NCBI GenBank assembly: GCA_900539725.1
Contig: UQDI01000016.1
Coordinates: forward strand, 1 to 34,897
DNA length: 34,897 bases
Source: an uncultured Eubacteriales bacterium
Lineage (GTDB): Bacteria > Bacillota > Clostridia > Tissierellales > Peptoniphilaceae
Direction: 5' to 3'
A program made the position numbers and the translations under genes. Under the pieces are notes generated by a model. The model saw only the letters and a list, made by a program, of their open reading frames with translations, made no database searches and was not told where the DNA came from. This document shows positions 23,695-31,210 of the stretch, piece after piece; within the stretch, counting starts at the first letter, position 1; every line of letters starts with the position of its first letter.

Positions 23695-25276
23695 TTTGAC
23701 TCTCCTTGACGCTCGCATCTTTTACAATATAAAGCTTATCTGCATATTCATCGAGGTAATTATCATGATAAGCAAGGATATATGTTCTTTTTTTCGAATC
23801 TTTTTTGATAAATTCAAATAATTTTTCTTTGTTCTTAGCATCAAGAGATGCACCTGGCTCGTCAAGAAAGACTAGTAGAGGATCACTAACTAGTGCTCTT
23901 ATGATAAGAAGCAAATCCCTTTCGCCGCCAGATAGACTATTAAAATCCTCTCTATCATAAATCTTTTCTAGCTCTGGCATAGACATGGATCTAAGCAAAT
24001 CATTAAGCTTAGCCTTATCCTTAATATTTAAAACTTCTTCTATAGAATCTCCTAGAAAAACGCCATCTTTTAGTGAAATCGCTGCAATTTTTGTGAAGTC
24101 CTTTGATCTTGATATTTGAGTATTAATTTGTGAAGACCACTCTCCCATATCATAGGCGTTGTATAATACATTTAAAATCGTAGACTTGCCGCTGCCAGAA
24201 CTGCCTTTAAAAATATATAACCCATTCTTATTGAATTTCATGGCTGGAAAGGTTATTATCTTTCCATCAATATATGAAAATTCTCCTTTTTCAACAGCAT
24301 ATAATAAATTTTCGTCACTATCTATAAATTTATAAGGCTTTTCCTTCTTTACAAGCTCTGTTACAGTTTTCACTTCATTCATTTTACTAGCATTTTCACT
24401 TTTACTATTTATCATTTCTAAGATTGATAAACAAGCTGGCAATAAAAATCTGCTGTAAATGTTTGTTGAAATTAAAAAACCACCCGGAGTAATATCTCCT
24501 TGTAAAAGTAAATAACCTGAGTATAGAGGCACAAGTAGAACCACGATTATATTAAGAGTTTCTCTTAGAAGAGTCAGGACTGCTTCGAAAAATAAAACTT
24601 TCTTCTCTTTTTTGAGAATAGTATTCAAATTCTTTGAGTAGACATTCTTGCTAATCTTTTCTATACCATTGTAATAAATCCAGTCAATATTATTTATGCT
24701 GTTAAGAAAGATGCTGTCCTTTTGCCCACTCAAGCTTGATATTTCGTCGTTTAAAGCATCTGTTCTTTTACTTATAAAGTAAGTTATTAGTGCAAATGGC
24801 ATTAGAATAAGTATTATTAATAAAATCTTATATGTAACGGCAATGTATAAATAAATTGAAAACAAAATAATTTCTAGGCCATAGTACACAATTGTGTAGA
24901 GATTATCAGCATCTAAAGAAACCATATCTGCAAGGTTTCTGTCAAGGTTTGTCCTGCCGCCAAGTGAATACATTAGTATTCTGTTTCTGAATTTCAGTGG
25001 TGAATTAAATAAAAGTCTCTTTCTATGTATAGATGATAACTCTAGCTTTTCTCTAGAAATAATATACTCTTCAAAAAATTGGTCGCAAAAAAATATTGCT
25101 AATGACATGAAGACAATGTTTAGCATAAGTGTTGATAGCTTCATAGATCCAAGCATAATATAATCTACGCTCATTTGCAAAACATAGTTCATGTATATGG
25201 AAAGAGCTGATGAAATGATTGATATGATGACTATCTTTAATATTGAACTTTTTCTTGCTTTTAACAAAGTAAACAT
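23678..25276 (-). CDS. ABC exporter half-transporter A (TM + ATPase)
   Basis: 532 residues: type I exporter membrane domain (six helices in residues 10-300), then an ATPase with Walker A GSSGSGKST, signature SLSGGERDLL, Walker B LLVFLDEPGASLD and switch His in ILAYHDNY. This half has the canonical LSGGE signature while its partner is altered, as in asymmetric heterodimeric exporters with one weak site. The start follows an AAGGAGTTACTT leader. A promoter and a 100-nt 5' region with a possible hairpin (25340-25369) precede it. No immunity, peptidase or precursor gene lies nearby to hint at the substrate. Confidence 0.88.
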   Translation of the reverse strand: MFTLLKARKSSILKIVIISIISSALSIYMNYVLQMSVDYIMLGSMKLSTLMLNIVFMSLAIFFCDQFFEEYIISREKLELSSIHRKRLLFNSPLKFRNRILMYSLGGRTNLDRNLADMVSLDADNLYTIVYYGLEIILFSIYLYIAVTYKILLIILILMPFALITYFISKRTDALNDEISSLSGQKDSIFLNSINNIDWIYYNGIEKISKNVYSKNLNTILKKEKKVLFFEAVLTLLRETLNIIVVLLVPLYSGYLLLQGDITPGGFLISTNIYSRFLLPACLSILEMINSKSENASKMNEVKTVTELVKKEKPYKFIDSDENLLYAVEKGEFSYIDGKIITFPAMKFNKNGLYIFKGSSGSGKSTILNVLYNAYDMGEWSSQINTQISRSKDFTKIAAISLKDGVFLGDSIEEVLNIKDKAKLNDLLRSMSMPELEKIYDREDFNSLSGGERDLLLIIRALVSDPLLVFLDEPGASLDAKNKEKLFEFIKKDSKKRTYILAYHDNYLDEYADKLYIVKDASVKESQNEDDI

Positions 25277-25383
25277 AAGTAACTCCTTATTGCAATTACA
25301 CTTATTTATTAATTGACTTCTTAATAATTAGATGCTTTTGTGATTATGCTCGCAAAGCGTTTTTATCACTGCTTATAATTAGT

Positions 25384-25412
25384 ATTTTATCACATTTTAC
25401 TAATCAGTTCAA
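25384..25412 (-). promoter_or_regulatory. Promoter of the ABC exporter operon
   Basis: Minus strand -35 TTGAAC (25407-25412), 17-nt spacer, -10 TAAAAT (25384-25389). The 5' untranslated region is about 100 nt and contains a GTGAT/ATCAC hairpin (25340-25344 with 25365-25369) with an inner GCT/AGC pair. Confidence 0.65.
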
Positions 25413-25452
25413 ACAAAATCTCTCTATCTTAATTGATACAGACATAAAAATA

Positions 25453-25474
25453 GATCCCGAAAATAATCGGGATC
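25453..25474 (-). terminator. Terminator of the ribonucleotide reductase gene
   Basis: Perfect stem GATCCCGA (25453-25460) with TCGGGATC (25467-25474), then CTATTTTTATG on the minus strand. Confidence 0.8.
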
Positions 25475-25498
25475 CTCTGATAAATATATTAAATTAAC

Positions 25499-27628
25499 TT
25501 AGATTGAGCAAGGACTATAACCACAGTCTTGGCACTCTCTACATCCGCCTGAGTGATTCATCTTGCCGCCGCACATTGGGCAAACATCAGGGTTTTCAGC
25601 AAGTGCGTTCTTTGCAAGTGCATCGATCTCGCCTTGTAGTTCGTCTATCTTGTCTTTAGTAGATTTTTTATTGTTCGAGATCAATATACCAGCTCTTTGG
25701 CAGCCATCTCTATAGATAGTTACGCCCTTAAGGCCCTTTTCCCACGCAAACATGTAAAGCTCTTCGACTTGCTCAACTGTAAACTCGTTTGGAACGTTGC
25801 ATGTTGATGATATTGATGCATCGATAAACTCTTGCCAAGCTGCTTGAACAAGTATTCTGTCTTTGTAATCAAGGTCTTTACTTGTCACGATAAAGTCAGG
25901 AAGGTCCTCTTCGTCTCTGATGCCGTGTGCGTCCATGTATTCACGAACGATTTCTGTATAAACTTTGTAGTAAGTGTCTTCGTTATTTAAGCTTTCTGTC
26001 TTTCTTGTGTATGAGATTTGGAATATCGGCTCAACACCATTAGAACAGCCAAGAAGTGTTGAGATTGAGCCTGTTGGCGCCATTGTTAATAGCTGTGAGT
26101 TTCTTATACCATGTTCCTTAATTAATTCGATTACTTCTGGATCGGCGTTCTTTTGAAGGAATTTTGATGCTAAGAATTCTTTTTCTCTATACATTGGGAA
26201 TGGTCCGTCTTTTTTCGCAAGCATAGCTGACTCTCTAAGCGCTTCATTTATCATAACTTTACCGATCTTTTTGATTAGGTCAATGGATTCGTCTGAGCCG
26301 TATCTAATGCCCATCTTGATAAACATGTCAGCGACACCCATAAGTCCCAAACCGATTTGTCTAAGGTTTTTAGCTACTTCTCTTTGCTCCTTAAGTGGAT
26401 GAAGCTCTGCGTTTTCGTCTAGAACGCCATTAAGATATCTAACGCCATGTTTAACGGCTACTTTAAAATCTTCAAAATCAAAGTAAGCGTCTTCTTTGAA
26501 TGGATACTTAACGAAGTTTGAGATATTTATTGAAGATAGATTACAGCTGCCAAAGGCTGGTAGTGGCTCTTCTGCGCATGGATTTACTCCTGCGAACTCA
26601 AAATCGTCGAACTCGCTCATTAGGTGCCACGAATCAATTCTATCTTTAAATAAAATGCCGGGTTCTGCGTCATTCCAGTTATTGTAGGCTAGCTTTTCGA
26701 ATAATTCTTTCGCTCTAACTTTTTTGTGTATCTCTTGACCATTGGCTTCAACAGTGAAGTGTAGGTCGTATTCTGTATCGTTTTTAACTGCTTTCATGAA
26801 CTCGTCATCAACATTGACAGAGATGTTTGCGTAAGTCACCTTGTCAAGGTCATTCTTCACGTTGATGAACTCTTCTATATCAGGGTGAGATGAGTCCATG
26901 TTTAGCATAAGTGCGCCACGTCTGCCGCGCATACCTATAAGGCCAGTAACTAAGCTGAATAGGTCCATAAATGAAACGGATCCAGTCGTAGTAAGCGCTG
27001 CGTTATTGACTCTTGCTCCCTTTGGACGAAGCTTTGAGATGTTTACACCGCAGCCGCCGCCATAACTATAAGTTCTAGCAAGGTACTTTGCTGTGTCAAA
27101 GATAGATTCGATGCTGTCTTCGACCTTCGGCATTACATAGCAGTTTGATAAAGTGATCTTCCTGCCAAGCTTGTCAAGGCCGCGTCCCGCAAGTATCCTG
27201 CCTGCTGGCATAAACTTTTTGTCCTTGATTGCCTTTTTGATGTACTCGCTGCCGCCACTAACTCTAGTAAGGAAATCGTTGAAAGTCTCGCTATCGTAGC
27301 GATATTTCTTCTCGTAGATGTCCCTTTGAAGAGCACTCATGTCCCAGCCCTTTTCTCTAAGCTTAGTTCTTTCTTGTCTGTAAAGAATGTATTTCTTCGC
27401 AACCTCAGGTCTATACTTCATTAGAGCAAGTTCAACTAAGTCTTGAATGTCCTCTATGTTGACAAGGTCCTTGTCCTTAACACCTTCAAATACTTCACTC
27501 GCGATCTTTGATGAAACCTCTTCATCGACCCCTTTTTCAGTTTCTTTCATCGCCTTTTCGATGGCAATCTTGATCTTGTCTTGCTCAAAATCGACAACAT
27601 TGCCATTACGCTTTTCTACCTTTAACAT
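25499..27628 (-). CDS. nrdJ: Adenosylcobalamin-dependent (class II) ribonucleotide reductase
   Basis: Reduces ribonucleotides to deoxyribonucleotides with a B12 radical. 709 residues. An N-terminal ATP-cone (residues 1 to about 90) gives allosteric control. The barrel shows LSNCYVMP, YGGGCGVNISKLRP, GRRGALMLNMDSSHPD, NPCAEEPLPAFGSCNLSSIN (active-site Cys and Glu), and MAPTGSISTLLG. The end has GLKGVTIYRDGCQRAG and a zinc-ribbon tail CPMCGG..CRECQDCGYSPC, the redox-active tail typical of class II enzymes. It stands alone, without a B subunit or activase, which also fits class II. No cobalamin riboswitch is seen; two NrdR-like boxes lie at its promoter. Confidence 0.93.
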   Translation of the reverse strand: MLKVEKRNGNVVDFEQDKIKIAIEKAMKETEKGVDEEVSSKIASEVFEGVKDKDLVNIEDIQDLVELALMKYRPEVAKKYILYRQERTKLREKGWDMSALQRDIYEKKYRYDSETFNDFLTRVSGGSEYIKKAIKDKKFMPAGRILAGRGLDKLGRKITLSNCYVMPKVEDSIESIFDTAKYLARTYSYGGGCGVNISKLRPKGARVNNAALTTTGSVSFMDLFSLVTGLIGMRGRRGALMLNMDSSHPDIEEFINVKNDLDKVTYANISVNVDDEFMKAVKNDTEYDLHFTVEANGQEIHKKVRAKELFEKLAYNNWNDAEPGILFKDRIDSWHLMSEFDDFEFAGVNPCAEEPLPAFGSCNLSSINISNFVKYPFKEDAYFDFEDFKVAVKHGVRYLNGVLDENAELHPLKEQREVAKNLRQIGLGLMGVADMFIKMGIRYGSDESIDLIKKIGKVMINEALRESAMLAKKDGPFPMYREKEFLASKFLQKNADPEVIELIKEHGIRNSQLLTMAPTGSISTLLGCSNGVEPIFQISYTRKTESLNNEDTYYKVYTEIVREYMDAHGIRDEEDLPDFIVTSKDLDYKDRILVQAAWQEFIDASISSTCNVPNEFTVEQVEELYMFAWEKGLKGVTIYRDGCQRAGILISNNKKSTKDKIDELQGEIDALAKNALAENPDVCPMCGGKMNHSGGCRECQDCGYSPCSI

Positions 27629-27637
27629 AAGTCCTCC

Positions 27638-27653
27638 TATCTATATATTGTTT
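27638..27653 (-). promoter_or_regulatory. NrdR-like box 2
   Basis: AAACAATATATAGATA on the minus strand matches the NrdR consensus ACACWATATMTWGTGT at 12 of 16 positions by my count, including the full AATATA core. It lies between the -10 and the start codon. Confidence 0.5.
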
Positions 27654-27668
27654 AAAAATTATAACTAC

Positions 27669-27684
27669 ATACTAATTATAGTAT
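27669..27684 (-). promoter_or_regulatory. NrdR-like box 1
   Basis: ATACTATAATTAGTAT on the minus strand, with perfect ATACTA/TAGTAT arms, matches the NrdR consensus at 12 of 16 positions and overlaps the -10. Its centre is 31 bp from that of box 2, the usual three-turn spacing of NrdR box pairs. Confidence 0.55.
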
Positions 27685-27703
27685 AAGCAGCATGATTTTT
27701 CAA
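27675..27703 (-). promoter_or_regulatory. Promoter of nrdJ
   Basis: Minus strand -35 TTGAAA (27698-27703), 17-nt spacer, -10 TATAAT (27675-27680). Confidence 0.8.
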
Positions 27704-27840
27704 GATAATAATTATGAAATTATCTTCATAAATTTATAGATAGATCAGCTTTATGCTAATGGCCTTGCTTGTAGAAATTGGAGTAAAATAAAAATAATAC
27801 TAAAGAATGATTTTTTGTTTTTCGCGCAAATGGATTTTTT

Positions 27841-28081
27841 ACTTCCCAAAGTCAAAAAATTTTAGAGTTTGGGAAATAGAAATGGTGAAAGCTGCTTGAT
27901 TGCTTGATTGTGAAAATAAAAAAGAACCTAGTACTAACTAAGTTCTTTAACTATAATCAATCTAACAAGTTCAATGGCTCAAGTACGAATCACCAATGTT
28001 CTCGAGACCAATACAAAGCATCGCCTTGTACTTACACAATACAAATTTCGCAGATAAAACGAGATGATTGGACGATGTGAA
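27841..28081. repeat. Direct repeat downstream of the DUF4143 ATPase gene (left copy)
   Basis: Contains in order the TTCCCAAA/TTTGGGAA pair (27843-27850, 27868-27875), a GTGAAAGCTGCTT block, GCTCAAGTACGAATCACCAA, and the opening of structured repeat copy D. The same blocks in the same order occur at 29530-29724 on the other side of the ATPase gene. It differs by an inserted terminator at 27921-27948. Nothing gene-like is seen in 27704-27840. Confidence 0.75.
27921..27948 (-). terminator. Terminator of the DUF4143 ATPase transcript
   Basis: Twelve-pair stem (27921-27932 with 27937-27948, one wobble), 4-nt loop, T-rich tail on the minus strand. It lies some 350 bp past the ATPase stop, beyond the structured repeats. 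Confidence 0.7.
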
Positions 28082-28303
28082 TTTTAATAACACTATACAA
28101 AGTCACTCAAACGCTTAGTTCGCAGAAAAGTTGAGATGATTTTGCGTTGTACAGAATTTTTTGGAGTGAGGTGTGCAAATGCGCACTCCACAGCGACAAA
28201 AAAATTCGAAACTAGCAAAAGGGCTCAACTTAATGCGAAATAAGTTGAGTATTGCCAAAAAAGGAACGAGTTCAAGGGATCCTTTTAGCGCGAAATCAAA
28301 CTT
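28045..28303. repeat. Structured intergenic repeat, copy D, with copy B nested inside
   Basis: The outer element opens with TTTCGCAGATAAAA and closes with TTTTAGCGCGAAA, with inner stems ACTCAA (28105-28110)/TTGAGT (28245-28250) and CTTA (28114-28117)/TAAG (28241-28244). Copy B sits exactly between the last two. The closing end starts at the stop codon of the ATPase gene (28296-28298). Confidence 0.7.
28119..28239. repeat. Structured intergenic repeat, copy B
   Basis: Outer stem TTCGCAG..AAGTTGAG (28119-28135) with CTCAACTTAATGCGAA (28224-28239); inner stem GAATTTTTT (28154-28162) with AAAAAATTC (28199-28207); apical GTGTGC (28171-28176) with GCGCAC (28181-28186) around AAAT. GATGATT follows the first arm, and AAAGGGCTC leads into the last arm. 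Confidence 0.75.
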
Positions 28304-29495
28304 CGTCACCTATTAGCCACCTAGCCAAATCAAACACCTTAACCCCCTCCATAAGCGTCATTGGATGTTTTGTATTAGAGATAATAATTTTTGGATAAGC
28401 ATCTCTAATCGAAAGAAGTGGCTCTAACTCTCTCTTCATAGTTTTTTCAGTACTTATATCATCTGATACTTGTATATATATCTTCTCACTTGCCTTCATC
28501 GCTACAAAGTCTACTTCTTTTTCATAAAGTTTTCCCACATAAACTTCGTAACCCCTTCTATATAGCTCGATGGCAACCATGTTCTCATATATCCTGCCAT
28601 AGTCCATGTTTTTGGTGCCAAGTATAGCCGATCTAAAACCATGGTCAACTAAATAATATTTTTCTATAGTAGCTAAATAAGATTTGCCTTGTATGTCGTA
28701 TCTATTCATCTTGTAAAACAAAAATGACTCACACAAATACGAGACATAATCAGCTATAGTCTTGTGATTAACAGACTGTTTGTCGCTTTTCAAAGTATCT
28801 GCAATCTTCCTTAATGATGTAAGATTAGAGATGTTTGAAAGCATAAAATCGCCAAGCTTCTTTAGCAGCACCTTGTCCCTTATATCGTGCCTTTGAACCA
28901 AATCTCGCATAATGCTTGTCTCGTAAACGCTCTTTAGGTAAGCCCTTCTGTCCTCGTCATTAGTGTAGACATATGAGCCAGCCATGCCGCCCATGTCAAT
29001 ATATGCCCCAAAAGCTTTGTCAACGTCCTCGTATTCAAAGTAGTCCATAAACTCTTTAAATGAGAATGGAAATATCTCTATACCAATATATCTACCTGTA
29101 AAAAGTGTAGCTAGGTCGCTACTTAGCAAAAATGCGTTTGATCCTGTTAAGTAGATGTCAAAAAGTTTTTGCGAGTGAAGACTGTTTATAGTTTTCTCAA
29201 AATGTTTACATAGCTGCACTTCATCTATAAAAAGATAATTATTTTTAGCCTCTTGATAATGGCCCGTGATGTAGCGATTAAGCTCTTTGTAGTCAAGCAA
29301 ATCTTCATTTTCAAGTAATTGAAGGTCAATATAGATAATGTTTGCATTTTTATCGTTTTCTTCAAGATACTTTATATAGTTTTTAAGAAGCTCAGACTTA
29401 CCAGAACGCCTCATACCTGTGATAATCTTTATATCTGGCGTATTCTTAAGACCTATAAGCCTGTCTAAGTACTTTTCTCTTTTAATGATTTTCAT
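28296..29495 (-). CDS. AAA ATPase with DUF4143 domain
   Basis: 399 residues from the ATG at 29495, with AGGTGATATT before it; a longer frame to 29543 crosses the promoter. The N-terminal AAA domain has Walker A GMRRSGKS (27-34), Walker B YLFIDEVQ, and a TGSNA sensor-like motif; the C-terminal DUF4143 region has DHGFRSAILG, GRIYENMVAIELYRRGYEVYVG and KEVDFVAM, with a PD-(D/E)xK-like look. Proteins of this family occur in many copies in anaerobic Firmicutes and archaea; their role is unsettled. Both flanks are direct repeats, suggesting the gene is part of a mobile or recombining cassette. Confidence 0.92.
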   Translation of the reverse strand: MKIIKREKYLDRLIGLKNTPDIKIITGMRRSGKSELLKNYIKYLEENDKNANIIYIDLQLLENEDLLDYKELNRYITGHYQEAKNNYLFIDEVQLCKHFEKTINSLHSQKLFDIYLTGSNAFLLSSDLATLFTGRYIGIEIFPFSFKEFMDYFEYEDVDKAFGAYIDMGGMAGSYVYTNDEDRRAYLKSVYETSIMRDLVQRHDIRDKVLLKKLGDFMLSNISNLTSLRKIADTLKSDKQSVNHKTIADYVSYLCESFLFYKMNRYDIQGKSYLATIEKYYLVDHGFRSAILGTKNMDYGRIYENMVAIELYRRGYEVYVGKLYEKEVDFVAMKASEKIYIQVSDDISTEKTMKRELEPLLSIRDAYPKIIISNTKHPMTLMEGVKVFDLARWLIGDEV

Positions 29496-29514
29496 AATAT
29501 CACCTGCTAAGTTA

Positions 29515-29563
29515 ATCATAGCACATGTACTTCCCAAAGTCAAATATTTTTAGAGTTTGGGAA
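29515..29563 (-). promoter_or_regulatory. Promoter and operator-like inverted repeat of the ATPase gene
   Basis: Minus strand -35 TTGACT (29538-29543), 17-nt spacer, -10 TATGAT (29515-29520). The -35 overlaps one arm of a perfect 8-bp inverted repeat, TTCCCAAA (29531-29538) with TTTGGGAA (29556-29563), a likely repressor site. The same pair, with the TTGACT but no -10, is kept in the left repeat. Confidence 0.7.
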
Positions 29564-29724
29564 ATAGGATTTGTGAAAGCTGCTTAAATGCTTAATTTTA
29601 AAATTCTAATAAATCATCTAGCGAGCTCAAGGGCTCAAGTGCGAATCACCAAGGTTTTCGAGGTCCTCTTCTTGTACACACAATACAAGTTTCGCAGATA
29701 AAATGAGATGATTGGACGACGTGG
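29530..29724. repeat. Direct repeat upstream of the DUF4143 ATPase gene (right copy)
   Basis: Shares ordered blocks with 27841-28081, and includes at 29625-29656 what looks like the closing end (CAAGGGCTCA..GCGAA) of a further structured repeat. It also holds the ATPase promoter and operator. Confidence 0.75.
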
Positions 29725-29807
29725 ACTGACGAAGCAAGCGGAGTGTACAAATGTACTCGAGCATTGCTGAGGAGGGAACGAGTTCAAGGGCTCATTTTAG
29801 CGCGAAA
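29690..29807. repeat. Structured intergenic repeat, copy A
   Basis: Outer stem TTTCGCAGATAAAATGAG (29690-29707) with CTCATTTTAGCGCGAAA (29791-29807); inner stem AGCAAGC (29733-29739) with GCATTGCT (29761-29768, one bulge); apical GAGTGTAC (29741-29748) with GTACTC (29753-29758) around AAAT. GATGATT (29707-29713) and AAGGGCT (29786-29792) are conserved. Confidence 0.8.
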
Positions 29808-29817
29808 CAATAAAAAA

Positions 29818-29846
29818 TTAGCTCGTAATATAATATTACAAGCTAA
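29818..29846 (-). terminator. Terminator of the small membrane peptide gene
   Basis: Thirteen-pair stem (29818-29830 with 29834-29846, one wobble), 3-nt loop, then TTTTTTATT on the minus strand. Confidence 0.8.
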
Positions 29847-29860
29847 TACAAATATTCTTA

Positions 29861-29977
29861 CTAATTATTAATTAAAATCGGTAACACTATCGACAAAACC
29901 ATCACAACACAAAGTATCATTGCGAATGTTCTTGCGAGTGACTTACTCTTTCTCCATTTGCGTTTCAATTTACTCAT
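29861..29977 (-). CDS. Small single-helix membrane protein (38 aa), DUF4044-like
   Basis: The frame MSKLKRKWRKSKSL... has a strongly basic first 16 residues, one membrane helix (about residues 18-35) and ends LPILINN. Size and layout resemble DUF4044 proteins of Firmicutes, which is a recollection, not a search. Support for a real gene: AGAGGAG just before the ATG, a consensus promoter at 30027-30054, and a strong terminator 14 bp after the stop. It is transcribed alone. Confidence 0.75.
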   Translation of the reverse strand: MSKLKRKWRKSKSLARTFAMILCVVMVLSIVLPILINN

Positions 29978-30026
29978 ACTCTCCTCTTCCTCTGTTTATT
30001 CTAGTCTTTCTTTTATCACAGAGAAT

Positions 30027-30054
30027 ATTATACTATGTTTATAAAATTTGTCAA
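30027..30054 (-). promoter_or_regulatory. Promoter of the small membrane peptide gene
   Basis: Minus strand -35 TTGACA (30049-30054), 16-nt spacer, -10 TATAAT (30027-30032); both hexamers perfect. Confidence 0.85.
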
Positions 30055-30091
30055 GGCTTTTTACAAAATATTTTCGCAAAGCTAATAATTT

Positions 30092-31210
30092 TTACAAATA
30101 AACAAGTTTTATTAATTTCATGTAATTATAGTCGACGATGACGTTATAGTAGCCTGCTAGGTACTCATTTGTCGCGTCGTCGCCTGTGTCTGCAAGCAAG
30201 TTGCCGCCAGCGATGTTATTGATCTTCGATTGTGTCGCAATGACTATAATATTTTCCTTGCCAACTTCTCTTATGACTCTCGAGGAGAATTGCTGATTGC
30301 CACGTCCAAAGATGTAGCCTTGTCCGCCTATGATAGTTACGATAATCTTTCTCTTCGGATACTTCATAAGCGCTTCGTAGATGTCTTTTTCGCTCGCATC
30401 TTTCTTGATGAGCTCCTTATTATATACAAGGTCGACGCCAAGCAGAGAATTTTCAAGGCCCAATAGGTTCATAACTGGTCGTATGCTTGATCCGCTTCCG
30501 ACTATATATAAGGTGTCGTCCTTCATCTCGTCAACGACGTATTGAGCGATGGACTCAAGATCTGCGTTCTCTGATGCACTTTGCGGGCTCTTTCCGACTT
30601 GCATCATTCTTCCCTTGTTAACTACATTTAGCGCGCCATAAAGCTTCACGTTCAAAACTTCGTTTCTGAACGCTTCCTCATCTATATCCATGACTTCTGA
30701 TTCAATTATCTCGTAGGATTCATCTAATAAAAAGGCTCTGATGACTTCTGAAGCTGACTTTGGTGAAACGCCAAAGACGGAGCTATGCATTTTAGTGCCT
30801 GCCGGTATGCCGATTACAGGTTTTGTAAGGCCCACAGCGTCGTAAACGTCACGAGCTGTGCCGTCACCCCCTGCAAATACAATCAGGTCGACGTCCTTCT
30901 TAAGTATCTCTTTCAAAGCCTTTTTCGTATCTTCCGCCGTAGTACTAGCCTCTGTCTCGTAAACGACCTCGTAGTTCAGTCCAAGCTTTTTCATCTCGTC
31001 CTCGCCGAGCCTGTGATTAGCTGTATAAACCTTGAACTCGTCCTTTATATCAAGTAAATGGCTGAAGGCCTCTTCGCACCTCAAATGCGCCTTTTCACTC
31101 GCGCCACGCTTTATCGCTTCTTCGTATATAGCCTCGCCGTCCGAGCCCTTTAGGGCAACCGAGCCGCCGACGCCAGCCTTTGGATTAACAATTAAACCTA
31201 TCGTCTTCAC
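30092..31210 (-). CDS. ATP-NAD kinase-like protein (AcoX/COG3199 type)
   Basis: 372 residues related to NAD kinase: IGLIVNPKAGVGG at the N-terminus, LIVFAGGDGTARDVYDAV (GGDGT motif, about residues 112-129), VIGIPAGTKMHSSVF, and a C-terminal part with YIVGSGSSIRPVMNLLG and IIGGQGYIFGRGNQQ that is found in the COG3199 branch and not in the canonical NAD kinase. Substrate is not certain. The start is a GTG at 31210 with AAAGGTGG before it, overlapping the pyrC end by 26 bp, so the two are coupled. No clear terminator follows. Confidence 0.82.
   Translation of the reverse strand: MKTIGLIVNPKAGVGGSVALKGSDGEAIYEEAIKRGASEKAHLRCEEAFSHLLDIKDEFKVYTANHRLGEDEMKKLGLNYEVVYETEASTTAEDTKKALKEILKKDVDLIVFAGGDGTARDVYDAVGLTKPVIGIPAGTKMHSSVFGVSPKSASEVIRAFLLDESYEIIESEVMDIDEEAFRNEVLNVKLYGALNVVNKGRMMQVGKSPQSASENADLESIAQYVVDEMKDDTLYIVGSGSSIRPVMNLLGLENSLLGVDLVYNKELIKKDASEKDIYEALMKYPKRKIIVTIIGGQGYIFGRGNQQFSSRVIREVGKENIIVIATQSKINNIAGGNLLADTGDDATNEYLAGYYNVIVDYNYMKLIKLVYL

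Noticed and set aside
27629..27840. Cobalamin riboswitch upstream of the B12-dependent ribonucleotide reductase
   Set aside because: The 5' region is only about 40 nt, and no B12-box-like sequence is present.
28045..28303. CRISPR array
   Set aside because: The repeats are unequal, palindromic over their whole length and nested; there are no regular spacers and no cas genes.
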